From assembly GCF_021531655.1 (NCBI RefSeq), contig NZ_JADYUF010000004.1, positions 1 to 64,000 on the forward strand: 64,000 nt of DNA. Reading direction: 5' to 3'. The translations under genes were made by a program, and so were the position numbers. Origin of the DNA: Leyella stercorea (lineage in GTDB: Bacteria > Bacteroidota > Bacteroidia > Bacteroidales > Bacteroidaceae). Shown here one piece after another: positions 49,903 to 58,024 of the stretch. A model generated the notes under the pieces. The model did no database searches and was not told the DNA's origin. It saw only the letters and a list, made by a program, of their open reading frames with translations. Position 1 is the stretch's first letter, and each line of letters opens with the position of its first letter.

Positions 49903-50367
49903 ATGAGCAAAGTTATCATCAACAGCTATCATGAGTTTGCCGCGTTGCTCGGCAAGAACATCGGAGTATCCGACTATGTAGAACTCTCGCAGGAGCGCAT
50001 CAACATGTTTGCCGATGCCACACTCGACCATCAGTGGATTCACGTTGACACAGAGCGTGCCGCAGTAGAAAGCCCGTTCAAGTCGACCATCGCTCACGGC
50101 TATCTCACACTCTCAATGCTGCCATGCCTGTGGAACCAGATTATCGAGGTGAAGAATCTCAAGATGATGGTCAACTACGGTATGGACAAGATGAAGTTCG
50201 GCCAGGCTGTAAAGTCGGGCGAGCACGTACGCCTCGTTGCCGACCTCTACTCTATCGAGAACCTACGCGGCATTGCCAAGGTACAGATCAAGTTTGCCAT
50301 CGAGATAAAGGAGTCGCCCAAGAAGGCACTCACCGGCATCGCAACATTCCTCTACTACTTCGAGTAA
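49903..50367 (+). CDS. MaoC-like hotdog dehydratase
   Basis: A 154-aa single-hotdog protein of the (R)-specific enoyl-CoA hydratase type. The hydratase motif is ADATLDHQWIHVD, with Asp42 and His47 as the catalytic pair, followed by STIAHGYLTLSMLP. It adds water to 2-enoyl-CoA or a related thioester. Substrate and pathway are not indicated by its neighbours (dusB follows after 32 nt). Confidence 0.9.
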   Translation: MSKVIINSYHEFAALLGKNIGVSDYVELSQERINMFADATLDHQWIHVDTERAAVESPFKSTIAHGYLTLSMLPCLWNQIIEVKNLKMMVNYGMDKMKFGQAVKSGEHVRLVADLYSIENLRGIAKVQIKFAIEIKESPKKALTGIATFLYYFE

Positions 50368-50399
50368 GTGCCACCGACAACCAATCGAAAGTCTGCTAA

Positions 50400-51386
50400 A
50401 TGAAGATAGGCAACATAGAGTTCGGACCACGTCCGCTGTTTCTCGCACCGATGGAGGATGTCACCGACATAGGCTTCCGCCATCTGTGCAAGCGCTTCGG
50501 AGCATCAATGGTATACACCGAGTTTGTCAGTGCCGAGGCACTGGTGCGCTCGGTCAACGCCACCCTGCGCAAGCTGCACATTAGCGATGAGGAACGCCCC
50601 GTGGGCATTCAGATATACGGACGCGACGTAGAATCGATGGTCGAAGCGGCACGCATCGTTGAGGAAGTGCATCCTGACGTCATCGACATCAACTTCGGCT
50701 GCCCCGTAAAGAAGGTGGCTGGCAAGGGTGCCGGTGCCGGAATGCTGCAGAACATACCGCTTCTGCTCGACATAACACGCAATGTGGTGAAGGCTGTCAA
50801 CACGCCCGTCACCGTGAAAACGCGTCTGGGATGGAACTCAGACAATCTGGTCATCACCGATCTGGCAGAGGCTCTGCAAGACTGCGGCATACAGGCGCTC
50901 ACCATTCACGGCAGAACACGCGCCCAGATGTACACGGGCGAAGCCGACTGGACGCTGATAGGCGAGGTGAAGCGCAATCCGCGCATCCACATACCCATCA
51001 TCGGCAACGGCGACATCTGCACTCCCGAGCAGGCACGCGACGCCTTCGACCGCTACGGCGTTGATGCCGTGATGGTGGGACGCGCCACCTTCGGCCGCCC
51101 ATGGATATTCAAGGAGATGCGCGACCTGCTCGACGGCCGTCCCGAAGACACGTCGCTCACCTTCGACCGCAAGCTCGACATCCTGCTCGAACAGCTACGC
51201 ATCAACGTAGAACGCATTGACGAATACCGCGGCATTCTGCACACACGCCGCCACATTGCTGCCTCGCCCATATTCAAGGGCATCCCCGACTTCCGCCAGA
51301 CACGCATAGCTATGCTGCGAGCTACAACGGTTGAGGAACTGACTGGAATAATGGAAGAAGTAAGAGAGAAGCTGAATGCTCACTAA
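50400..51386 (+). CDS. dusB: tRNA-dihydrouridine synthase
   Basis: A 328-aa FMN-dependent enzyme that reduces uridines in the tRNA D-loop. The FMN-binding start is FLAPMEDVTDIGFRHLCKRFGA (14-35). The catalytic Cys101 is in DINFGCPVKKVAGKGAGAGML. QALTIHGRTRAQMYTG (about 167-182), PIIGNGDI and VMVGRATFGRPWIF complete the barrel. DusB assignment follows the usual bacterial single-Dus type. Confidence 0.93.
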   Translation: MKIGNIEFGPRPLFLAPMEDVTDIGFRHLCKRFGASMVYTEFVSAEALVRSVNATLRKLHISDEERPVGIQIYGRDVESMVEAARIVEEVHPDVIDINFGCPVKKVAGKGAGAGMLQNIPLLLDITRNVVKAVNTPVTVKTRLGWNSDNLVITDLAEALQDCGIQALTIHGRTRAQMYTGEADWTLIGEVKRNPRIHIPIIGNGDICTPEQARDAFDRYGVDAVMVGRATFGRPWIFKEMRDLLDGRPEDTSLTFDRKLDILLEQLRINVERIDEYRGILHTRRHIAASPIFKGIPDFRQTRIAMLRATTVEELTGIMEEVREKLNAH

Positions 51387-51561
51387 TTAATCACAAACAT
51401 TCATGGATAATTCATGACTATTCGTGACTATAAAGAAAGTTGTGTGCCGATGCAAATATCGTACAGGCAGTAAAAAAGTGTTACAAACGAAAAATTGATT
51501 CTGGAGATTTCAAACGCAGATTTTATCGGTTTTTGAAGGGTCAGAAACACTCCTGCTCGCC
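51387..51561. other. Intergenic region after dusB
   Basis: AT-rich, with ATTCATGGATAATTCATGACTATTCGTGAC direct repeats near the dusB stop. No gene is seen. Confidence 0.4.
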
Positions 51562-51686
51562 ATTTGTAGTCGTTTTGCAGTGCAAAAGGACTACATTTTA
51601 AGGGTAAATGTACTACAGTTGCAGTGCAAAACGACTACAGCTGGAAGGTAAAAGGGCTACATTTTCATGAAAATGTAGCCCTTTTT
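51562..51686. repeat. Array 4: five degenerate 22-bp units ending in a perfect hairpin
   Basis: Units at 51562, 51584, 51606, 51628 and 51650 follow the same 22-bp spacing but have drifted cores (AGTCGTTTTGCAGTGC, AAAAGGACTACATTTT, AAATGTACTACAGTTG, AAAACGACTACAGCTG, AAAAGGGCTACATTTT). The last unit is followed at once by its inverted copy, AAAATGTAGCCCTTTTT, giving a 17-18 bp stem with a T-tail, which could terminate plus-strand transcription. Confidence 0.85.
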
Positions 51687-51885
51687 GCGTATCAGCACAT
51701 TGTGCATCTTCTCACCACACCACTTAAACCGCTGACAATGAGCAACATAACACGAATCTCTCAAAACTCAAGAATTTCGAGCCAAAGATTTCTTAGCGCG
51801 CTCAACTCACAGTTTTGAGCTATAAAAAATGCAAATATTGTTGTGAAAATGGTCAAGAAACATGTATTTTAACCCACGATTTTAT

Positions 51886-51893
51886 TAACTTTG
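51886..51893 (+). promoter_or_regulatory. Promoter -7 box of the small exported ORF
   Basis: TAACTTTG about 38 nt before the ATG at 51931. Confidence 0.5.
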
Positions 51894-51930
51894 TATCAGT
51901 TAATGAATTCTTATTAGCATTACAGATAAA

Positions 51931-52215
51931 ATGAAGGGGAAATTACTAACAATCATATTATTCTTGATATTTATGCTTCCAGTTGGCATGGCAGACAACA
52001 GCGACGACCCTTCTTATCCTCCAGGAAAGGCGCAGGACGTGCTCGACTTCACCTATGCTGGAGGCATTTATCCCAAATCGGTCATTAGGATTTCTCTGTG
52101 TCGTACGGCAAAGAGAAATCCTAATGACCGATTTGGGTTTAACGCCCTCACTCACCGGAATCATGGAGCAAGTGAGAAGAGAACGAGGCTCGCAGATGTA
52201 ATGGTGAGATGGTGA
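51931..52215 (+). pseudogene. Small exported ORF disrupted by a hairpin insertion
   Basis: It begins with a good signal peptide (MKGKLLTIILFLIFMLPVGMA, about 1-21) and a short mature part (DNSDDPSYPPGKAQDVLDFTYAGGIYP, written here in pieces: DNSDDPSYPP, GKAQDVLDFTY). From 52072 it runs into a 26-bp inverted repeat, and downstream sequence in another frame ends LTGIMEQVRRERGSQM, which looks like an original C-terminus. It is probably a short exported protein gene split by a palindromic insertion. No family recognised. Confidence 0.5.
52072..52137. repeat. Perfect 26-bp inverted repeat (hairpin insertion)
   Basis: Left arm 52072-52097 begins CCCAAATCGGTCATTAGG; the right arm 52112-52137 is its exact complement; the loop is 14 nt (GTGTCGTACGGCAA). 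Both strands read KSVIRISL in one frame. Compact perfect palindromes of this size usually reflect REP/MITE insertion or a strong structured RNA. Confidence 0.9.
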
Positions 52216-52253
52216 TGTTGTTCTTTTTTTATACCTTATTATATTGTTTTCCA

Positions 52254-52284
52254 TTGCAAGTTCCCTCAGAAAAGTGTATTTTTG
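52254..52284 (+). promoter_or_regulatory. Orphan ATPase-type promoter
   Basis: -33 TTG (52254-52256), 20 nt, -7 TATTTTTG (52277-52284), with AGAAAAGTG directly before the -7 box and CAAGTTCCCTC before that. This matches the middle iteron of the ATPase B promoter (GGAAAAGTG then TATTTTTGCA) and the CCCTT-GGAAAAGTG iteron of ATPase C. No ATPase follows; a single AAAAGGACTCGTTTTG unit of the 22-bp arrays lies at 52346. Confidence 0.65.
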
Positions 52285-52421
52285 CATCGTATGCATCTAT
52301 TAGTGGGCGTTTGACTAATTGGAACCTTCACACTTATCATTTCCAAAAGGACTCGTTTTGTTTTAACGGTTCTACACACAATAATGTATTACTTGCACTA
52401 CTGTACGTAGTCGGTACATTT

Positions 52422-52466
52422 CACTCCCCTCCCTACGGGGGAGGGGCTGGGGGTGGGGCTTTTAAT
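52422..52466 (+). terminator. CCCCTCCC hairpin element, copy 1
   Basis: CTCCCCTCCCTACGGGGGAGGGG followed by CTGGGGGTGGGGCTTTT (each part under 24 nt, stem CCCCTCCC/GGGAGGGG). The T tail meets the stop of the nucleoside kinase on the opposite strand. Copies recur at 56105, 59044 (inverted) and 59156. Confidence 0.75.
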
Positions 52467-54123
52467 ACGAGAACGAGCTGCCTCCTATGAACTCACGCAG
52501 GAGTGATGTCGGTGGCAGAACGCCGTGGTCGATGGGCAGGAAGTAGCTGAGGAACTTGCGCAGACGGTAAGCCTCGGCATACTCTTCGCAGTTCTCGGGC
52601 ACCTGTTCGAGCAGCGGTTCGGCTTGGGTCTTGATGGCAGCCAACTCGTATATCATGGCAGTATTGAACATTTCGTCGGCATTTTCCTGGAACGGGAATA
52701 TCCATTTGTTCTCGCCTCGGCGCACGCTGGGCCAACGGCGTATGGTGTCGCGGGCTGAACATCCACGCTGCTTGTAGTCGCGTATGATGCGGCGCAGCAA
52801 GCGGTTGTCGGTGGTGGGGATGTAGTTGTGGTCGTCGAGGAGAATGGTGGTGAGTGCCGATGCGTACACCCGATATTTGAATTCTTCGGGTATCTGCGAC
52901 GTCAGTTCGGGATTGAGGGCGTGGATGCCTTCTATCACGAGCACATCGCCAGCACGCATGCGCATCTTCTTACCGCTCGGCACGCTGCGACCCTTGATGA
53001 AGTCGTACTTGGGCAGCTCCACTTCCTCGCCGTTGAATAGCTGCATGAGCTGCTTGTTGAGCAGAGGCAGGTTGAGGGCGTGCAGCGATTCGAAGTCGTA
53101 ATCGCCGTTCTCGTCCTTCGGAGTCAGCTCGCGGTCGACGAAGTAGTCGTCGAGCGATACGGGCACGGGGCGTATGCCGTTGCAAAGGAGCTGTATGCTC
53201 AGTCGCTTGCACGATGTAGTCTTGCCCGAACTTGAGGGTCCGGCTATGAGCACCATCTTAACGGTCTTCTTGTTGGCGATATTCTCGGCAATGTGCGCTA
53301 TTTTCTTTTCCTGCAGCGCCTCCGACACGTTGATTATCTCGGTGGCGTATCCCTCGCGCACAGCCTCGTTGAATGTGCCGACGGTAGACATTCCCAGAAG
53401 GTTCTGCCAGCGGTGGTGCTCCTGGAATATTTCAAACATCTTGTCCTGGCGTATGAGTGCGCCAAGCTCCGAAGGGTTGCTCATCGAGGGGATGCGCAGA
53501 AGCAGTCCGTCGTAGTATTTCTCCAGTCCGAAGAGCGTGAGCTGCGCCGTATTGGTGAGCATCGAACCGTAATAGTAGTCGACAAAGCCGTTGATGTCAT
53601 AATATAATGTATAGAGTCGGCCCGTAGTGCGCAGCAGCAGCGCCTTGTCGTGATAGCCCATATCCTCGAAACGTGCTATAGCCTCGTCGGTAGGCACTTC
53701 GTGTCGGCGTATGGGTATGGCACGGTCGATGATGGTCTGCATCCCGTTGCGCACAGCCGTAGCGTCGGCTTCGGTGACGGGACGGCCTATGTTGAGGTCG
53801 CAATAGAAACCATTGGATACCGGAATGTCGATACGCACAGTTGTGCCGGGATACAAATCCTGCACCGCCTTGCACAGCACGAAGAATAGAGTGCGTGTAT
53901 AGGCTCGCAATCCGGATGGCGACGAGATGTCGAGATACTCTATGTCCTTGGCGTTATATACGCGATAATGCAAGCCTTCAACCTTATTATTCACCTTGGC
54001 GCATACGGGCGGATAGGGCAAAGTCAAATTTAATTGCTTGAAAATGTCAGAAAGTGTGGTTCCGGCTTCAACTTTCAGACTTTTTTTATTATTTTTGCAA
54101 CGGATTTGTATCAACTGTTTCAT
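52462..54123 (-). CDS. Nucleoside (uridine) kinase with TGS domain
   Basis: A 553-aa protein. The start at 54123 (MKQLIQIRCKNNKKSLKVEA) fits the promoter (-7 TATCTTTG at 54169-54162); a longer upstream frame would begin before the promoter. The N-terminal TGS/ubiquitin-like domain (about 1-62) and a ThrRS-like second domain (about 65-240) precede the kinase domain with the P-loop AGPSSSGKTTSCKRL (about 288-302), SLDDYFVDRE and VLVIEGIHALNP. It phosphorylates uridine or a related nucleoside; the fused TGS region suggests RNA or nucleotide sensing. This fusion is common in Bacteroidetes and Firmicutes. Confidence 0.9.
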   Translation of the reverse strand: MKQLIQIRCKNNKKSLKVEAGTTLSDIFKQLNLTLPYPPVCAKVNNKVEGLHYRVYNAKDIEYLDISSPSGLRAYTRTLFFVLCKAVQDLYPGTTVRIDIPVSNGFYCDLNIGRPVTEADATAVRNGMQTIIDRAIPIRRHEVPTDEAIARFEDMGYHDKALLLRTTGRLYTLYYDINGFVDYYYGSMLTNTAQLTLFGLEKYYDGLLLRIPSMSNPSELGALIRQDKMFEIFQEHHRWQNLLGMSTVGTFNEAVREGYATEIINVSEALQEKKIAHIAENIANKKTVKMVLIAGPSSSGKTTSCKRLSIQLLCNGIRPVPVSLDDYFVDRELTPKDENGDYDFESLHALNLPLLNKQLMQLFNGEEVELPKYDFIKGRSVPSGKKMRMRAGDVLVIEGIHALNPELTSQIPEEFKYRVYASALTTILLDDHNYIPTTDNRLLRRIIRDYKQRGCSARDTIRRWPSVRRGENKWIFPFQENADEMFNTAMIYELAAIKTQAEPLLEQVPENCEEYAEAYRLRKFLSYFLPIDHGVLPPTSLLREFIGGSSFSY

Positions 54124-54221
54124 TTCGGTTACATGTTTAATGGTTAATACTTGATGTGCAACAAAGATACTCCGTTTTCGACACAATGCGCAACACCGCC
54201 ACATAAATTATATTAAAATAT

Positions 54222-55916
54222 ATGTCGATTTGGATTTTTTTTAAGATTATCGGATCATTAGCTCTGCTCATTTACGGCATGAAAGTGATGAGCGAGGCAC
54301 TCCAGAAGATGGCTGGCTCGCAGCTGCGCCATATCCTTGGAGCAATGACTACCAACCGCTTCACCGGTCTGCTGACCGGTATGTTCGTAACAACCTCGGT
54401 GCAGTCGTCTACTGCCACGACGGTGATGACAGTATCGTTCGTAAACGCCGGACTGCTCACACTGGCACAGGCCATCTCCGTTATCATGGGAGCCAACATC
54501 GGCACCACGTTCACGGCATGGATCATGACGCTTGGTTTCTCGTTCAACATGGCCAACGTCGTGTTCCCGGTGTTCTTCATCGCGTTGCTGCTCATCTATC
54601 GCAAGAAGCACCGCTACATCGGCGATTTCCTCTTCGGTGTCGCATTTATGTTCTTCGCCATATCCACTCTGGGCGCTACCGGCAAGGAAATGGACCTCAG
54701 TCATAACCAGATGGTTATCGACTTTTTCTCATCTTTCGACAAAGACAGCTATTTTACAATATTCTCGTTCCTGCTCATTGGCACGGTGCTGACGTTCTGT
54801 ATGCAGTCGTCGGCAGCCCTTATGGCCATCACTATGGTGCTGTGTTCGAGTGGCGTGCTGCCTATTTATATGGGTATCGCGCTTGTGCTGGGTGAGAATA
54901 TAGGCACTACCATCACTTCGAACATCGCCGCCATGGGTGCCAACACGCAGGCTCGTCGTGCAGCCTTGGCTCACCTGACGTTCAACGTGTTTGGTGTGAT
55001 TTGGGTGCTCTGCATATTCTATCCGTTCATCGACATGGTTTGCGAATTTGTGGGAGTCAACCCACATGCCGACCACATCGACGCCACACGCCTCTCGGTA
55101 GTGCTTGCTGCATTCCATACTACCTTCAACGTGTGCAACACAACGGTGCTGATATGGCTCATTCCGCAGATGGAGCGCTTCGTATGCTACGTTATCAAGC
55201 CTTCGATGAAGAAGGACGAGGACGACTTCCGCCTGCGCTACATAGGTGGCACAGCTATCATGAAGACTCCTGAACTCTCGGTGCTCGAGGCACAGAAGGA
55301 GATTCAGTCGTTTGCAGAGCGTATCCAGCGCATGTTCGGAATGGTACGCGAGCTGCTCGGCGTGAAGGACGACACCAAGTTCAACAAGATTTTCTCTCGT
55401 ATTGAGAAGTATGAGAGCATCTCGGACAACATGGAGATTGAGATAGCCAACTATCTCGACAACGTCAGCGACGCTCATCTCTCGGACGATACAAAGGCTA
55501 AGATACGCGCCATGCTGCGCGAGATCTCGGAGATTGAGTCTATCGGCGACTCGTGCTACAACATCGCACGCACCATGAGCCGCAAGCTGAAGGGCAAGGA
55601 AGACTTTACTGAGCAGCAGTATGAGCACCTGCACCAGATGTTTGAGCTGACCGACGACTCGCTGACTCAGATGAACGTGATGCTGACCGGCCGCCGCGAC
55701 TCGCTCGACATCAACCGCTCATTCAACGTTGAGAACGAAATCAACAACTATCGCAACCAGTTGCGCTCGCAGAATATCAATGATGTCAATGACCATAAGT
55801 ACACTTATGCCATCGGTACTATGTACATGGACATCGTGAGCGAATGCGAGAAGCTCGGCGACTATGTTATCAATGTCGTTGAAGCACGCATGGGCACTCG
55901 CCAGCGCGAAGCGTAA
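54222..55916 (+). CDS. Na/Pi cotransporter with PhoU-like domain
   Basis: A 564-aa inner-membrane protein. Two inverted Na/Pi repeats are seen with the QSS motif: TSVQSSTATTVMTVSFVNAGLL (about 60-82) and MQSSAALMAITMVLCSSGVLP (about 194-214), plus GANIGTTFTAW and GENIGTTITSN. About 8-9 TM helices end near residue 320. The C-terminal PhoU-like helical domain (about 340-560, IEKYESISDNMEIEIANYLDNVSD, YMDIVSECEKLGDYVINV) probably regulates transport. It is transcribed divergently from the nucleoside kinase. Confidence 0.93.
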   Translation: MSIWIFFKIIGSLALLIYGMKVMSEALQKMAGSQLRHILGAMTTNRFTGLLTGMFVTTSVQSSTATTVMTVSFVNAGLLTLAQAISVIMGANIGTTFTAWIMTLGFSFNMANVVFPVFFIALLLIYRKKHRYIGDFLFGVAFMFFAISTLGATGKEMDLSHNQMVIDFFSSFDKDSYFTIFSFLLIGTVLTFCMQSSAALMAITMVLCSSGVLPIYMGIALVLGENIGTTITSNIAAMGANTQARRAALAHLTFNVFGVIWVLCIFYPFIDMVCEFVGVNPHADHIDATRLSVVLAAFHTTFNVCNTTVLIWLIPQMERFVCYVIKPSMKKDEDDFRLRYIGGTAIMKTPELSVLEAQKEIQSFAERIQRMFGMVRELLGVKDDTKFNKIFSRIEKYESISDNMEIEIANYLDNVSDAHLSDDTKAKIRAMLREISEIESIGDSCYNIARTMSRKLKGKEDFTEQQYEHLHQMFELTDDSLTQMNVMLTGRRDSLDINRSFNVENEINNYRNQLRSQNINDVNDHKYTYAIGTMYMDIVSECEKLGDYVINVVEARMGTRQREA

Positions 55917-55989
55917 GCAAGGCTCGCGCTGCGAGCTTTGCTCGGTTGAGATGTTGCCCGGTTGTGATGTTGTGATTACTTAAGCATAC

Positions 55990-56052
55990 AAAAAAGCGCC
56001 CTGTAATGGCAAAAGCATTAATTGTTCAGCTTCTGTCATTACAGGGCGCATT
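55990..56052. repeat. Central stem of the dispersed palindromic element only
   Basis: GCGCCCTGTAATGGCAAAAGC and its near complement GTCATTACAGGGCGC; this corresponds to the central hairpin of the larger element. It may act as a terminator between the convergent genes. Confidence 0.7.
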
Positions 56053-56104
56053 GTTTAATGTACCTTTAACCCCATCCTTGCCAGCTTCGTCTTAAGCCGA
56101 CAAA

Positions 56105-56152
56105 TCATATCACTCCCCTCCCTACGGGGGAGGGGTTGGGGGTAGGGCTTTT
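56105..56152 (+). terminator. CCCCTCCC hairpin element, copy 2
   Basis: CCCCTCCCTACGGGGGAGGGG hairpin with GTTGGGGGTAGGGCTTTTT after it, abutting the recX stop codon on the opposite strand. Confidence 0.75.
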
Positions 56153-56631
56153 TATTCATCAGGCATGTCAACACACTTCCTGATGATATCCATGTCAAAT
56201 CCGCGTCCCATGGCAAACCTTATGAGTTTGCAGTTGAGTTCGTAATCGCTGTCAGCCTTCACTGTCCGGCGCTTGGCAGCAATCAATTGGCGCAGTATTT
56301 CGATGTAGTCGTCGGCAGGAACGGCATCGAGCACACGCTGGCTGATGTCCGACGCCACACCTTTCTTATATAAAGCCTGCTCTATCTTGCGTCGTCCCCA
56401 ACGGTCGAAGCGTATCTTGTCGCGCACGAAGAAGCGCGCAAAGCGCTCGTCATCGACAAAACGCTCGTCGATAAGGCGGTCGAGTATGCGCTCGGCTACA
56501 TCGCTTGGCAACATCCAGCGGCGCATCTTGTCCTTCATTTCGCCCGACGAATGCTCGGCTTGCGAGCATAGAGCCGACAGCTTGAGCAGTGCTTCCTGCT
56601 CGGTGATTTGTTTCTTTGGCTTTGCAAACAT
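56152..56631 (-). CDS. recX: RecX family regulatory protein
   Basis: A 159-aa helical-repeat protein that modulates RecA filaments. Family marks are LLKLSALCSQAEHSSGEMKDKMRRW, IDERFVDDERFARFFVRDKIRFDRWGRRKIEQAL (RecX core, about 60-92) and a third repeat (ADSDYELNCKLIRFAMGRGFDMDIIRKCV). MFAKPKKQ (ATG 56631) is chosen; an upstream GTG at 56664 is also in frame. It follows prmC closely in the same direction. Confidence 0.9.
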   Translation of the reverse strand: MFAKPKKQITEQEALLKLSALCSQAEHSSGEMKDKMRRWMLPSDVAERILDRLIDERFVDDERFARFFVRDKIRFDRWGRRKIEQALYKKGVASDISQRVLDAVPADDYIEILRQLIAAKRRTVKADSDYELNCKLIRFAMGRGFDMDIIRKCVDMPDE

Positions 56632-56667
56632 ATCGTTATTGTCAGTTGTTATTATTCGCCCCACTTG

Positions 56668-57552
56668 CTATTTCCTCTTGCCTACAGCAAAGCGTGGTTT
56701 GCCGAAGCAGTCGTCATAAACCTGCGTTGCAGTCATACCTTCATCTGCCATCATGCGAGCCGTGTCGCCTGCATAAAGCGTATTACACTCAAACAGCAGA
56801 CGACCTCCCTCGTTGAGCGAGCCTACGGCATAGCGTGTGATGGCACGATAGAACAGCAATGGGTCGGTGTCGGGCACGAATAGTGCTGTGGAAGGCTCAT
56901 GTTCGAGCACATTGCGAGCCATATCGGTGCGCTCCCGTTCACAAATATACGGTGGATTGCTTACTATCACGTCCCAAAGGGGGCTGTCTGGCACGACACT
57001 ATTGTCGTTTGGCGTGGTGCTTAGGACATTAGGCGTGATGTTGAGGGCATCCTGCTGGCGCCAAACAACGTCGAGCCCGAGGCTGCGGGCATTGTCGGCG
57101 GCTATTGACAGGGCCTCTGTAGAAATGTCCCAAGCCTCAACGTAAGTCTCAGGCAAGCGTTGCTTGATGCTGAGGGCAATGCATCCGCTGCCCGTACCGA
57201 TGTCAAGAATGCGCAAGGGGCGGTCGTTTGAGGGGGCAGGGTGGGCACAGATGTTGTCGACAAGCCATTCAGTTTCGGGCCGGGGAATAAGAACGCCACT
57301 ACGGACATTGAACTTCAGACCTCCAAACCAAGCCCATCCCAGCACATACTGTATCGGTTCGCCCTGCTCCAGGCGCTTCACGGCAGCCTCAATCCATTGC
57401 TTGTCGGCATCAGGCAGAGCCTCGACACCACCGCAGATGATGTCGGCAAACGAGAGGCTGAACTTCTCCTCAACGAGCATACGGGCAACAGCCCTCGCCT
57501 CGCGCTGGTCGTACACACCGGCAAGCCGGCGCCAAATGTCGTCGTATGTCAT
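56668..57552 (-). CDS. prmC: Release factor glutamine methyltransferase
   Basis: A 294-aa SAM-dependent methyltransferase that methylates the Gln of the GGQ motif in RF1 and RF2 (RF2 is encoded at 1568-2686). An N-terminal helical domain (about 1-85) precedes PRPETEWLV. The SAM-binding motif is ILDIGTGSGCIALSI (about 114-128) and the catalytic NPPY is in VSNPPYICERE (about 190). It is operonic with recX. Confidence 0.94.
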   Translation of the reverse strand: MTYDDIWRRLAGVYDQREARAVARMLVEEKFSLSFADIICGGVEALPDADKQWIEAAVKRLEQGEPIQYVLGWAWFGGLKFNVRSGVLIPRPETEWLVDNICAHPAPSNDRPLRILDIGTGSGCIALSIKQRLPETYVEAWDISTEALSIAADNARSLGLDVVWRQQDALNITPNVLSTTPNDNSVVPDSPLWDVIVSNPPYICERERTDMARNVLEHEPSTALFVPDTDPLLFYRAITRYAVGSLNEGGRLLFECNTLYAGDTARMMADEGMTATQVYDDCFGKPRFAVGKRK

Positions 57553-57684
57553 AAGTATTGCATCTTCAGAAGTGTATTATTATATAGTAATGTATATAAA
57601 AGTATGTAGCGTTTTATATAAAAGCAAAAGGTGAACATCCGTCTGGAATGCCCACCTTATATCGTTGTTAGTATATTCTCTTTG

Positions 57685-57770
57685 TGCCGCGAGCGGGACT
57701 CGAACCCGCACAGCCATTACTGGCCAAGGGATTTTAAGTCCCTCGTGTCTACCAATTCCACCATTGCGGC
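57685..57770 (-). tRNA. tRNA-Leu (TAA)
   Basis: An 86-nt class II tRNA on the minus strand: GCCGCAA acceptor, anticodon loop CTTAAAA (TAA), a variable arm TGGCCAGTAATGGCTGT and discriminator A. It lies directly after tRNA-Gly, sharing its promoter. Confidence 0.96.
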
Positions 57771-57791
57771 GACCTGTGTGTCCCTTTATTG

Positions 57792-57864
57792 AGCGGCAAA
57801 CGAGACTTGAACTCGCGACCCCAACCTTGGCAAGGTTGTGCTCTACCAACTGAGCTATTGCCGC
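57792..57864 (-). tRNA. tRNA-Gly (GCC)
   Basis: Minus strand: GCGGCAA pairs with TTGCCGC, anticodon stem CAACC/GGTTG with loop TTGCCAA (anticodon GCC), T arm GAGTTCAAGTCTC, discriminator T. The -7 box TACCTTTG lies at 57894-57887. Confidence 0.96.
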
Positions 57865-58024
57865 ATAGCGCTCTTTTCAGCGAGTGCAAAGGTATAAAAA
57901 ATATTTAGAATATACCGTGTTGTGAGCAAAAAAGTTATCGCAGAGCATCAAAAAAGTTGCCACAGAGCAGAAAAACTTTATCGCAGAGCACCAAAAAAAG
58001 TTGTTTTCGTGGACTACGTATGCC

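Noticed and set aside
51958..52296. Minus-strand frame across the 52072 hairpin
   Set aside because: Its apparent similarity to the plus-strand frame comes from the inverted repeat itself.
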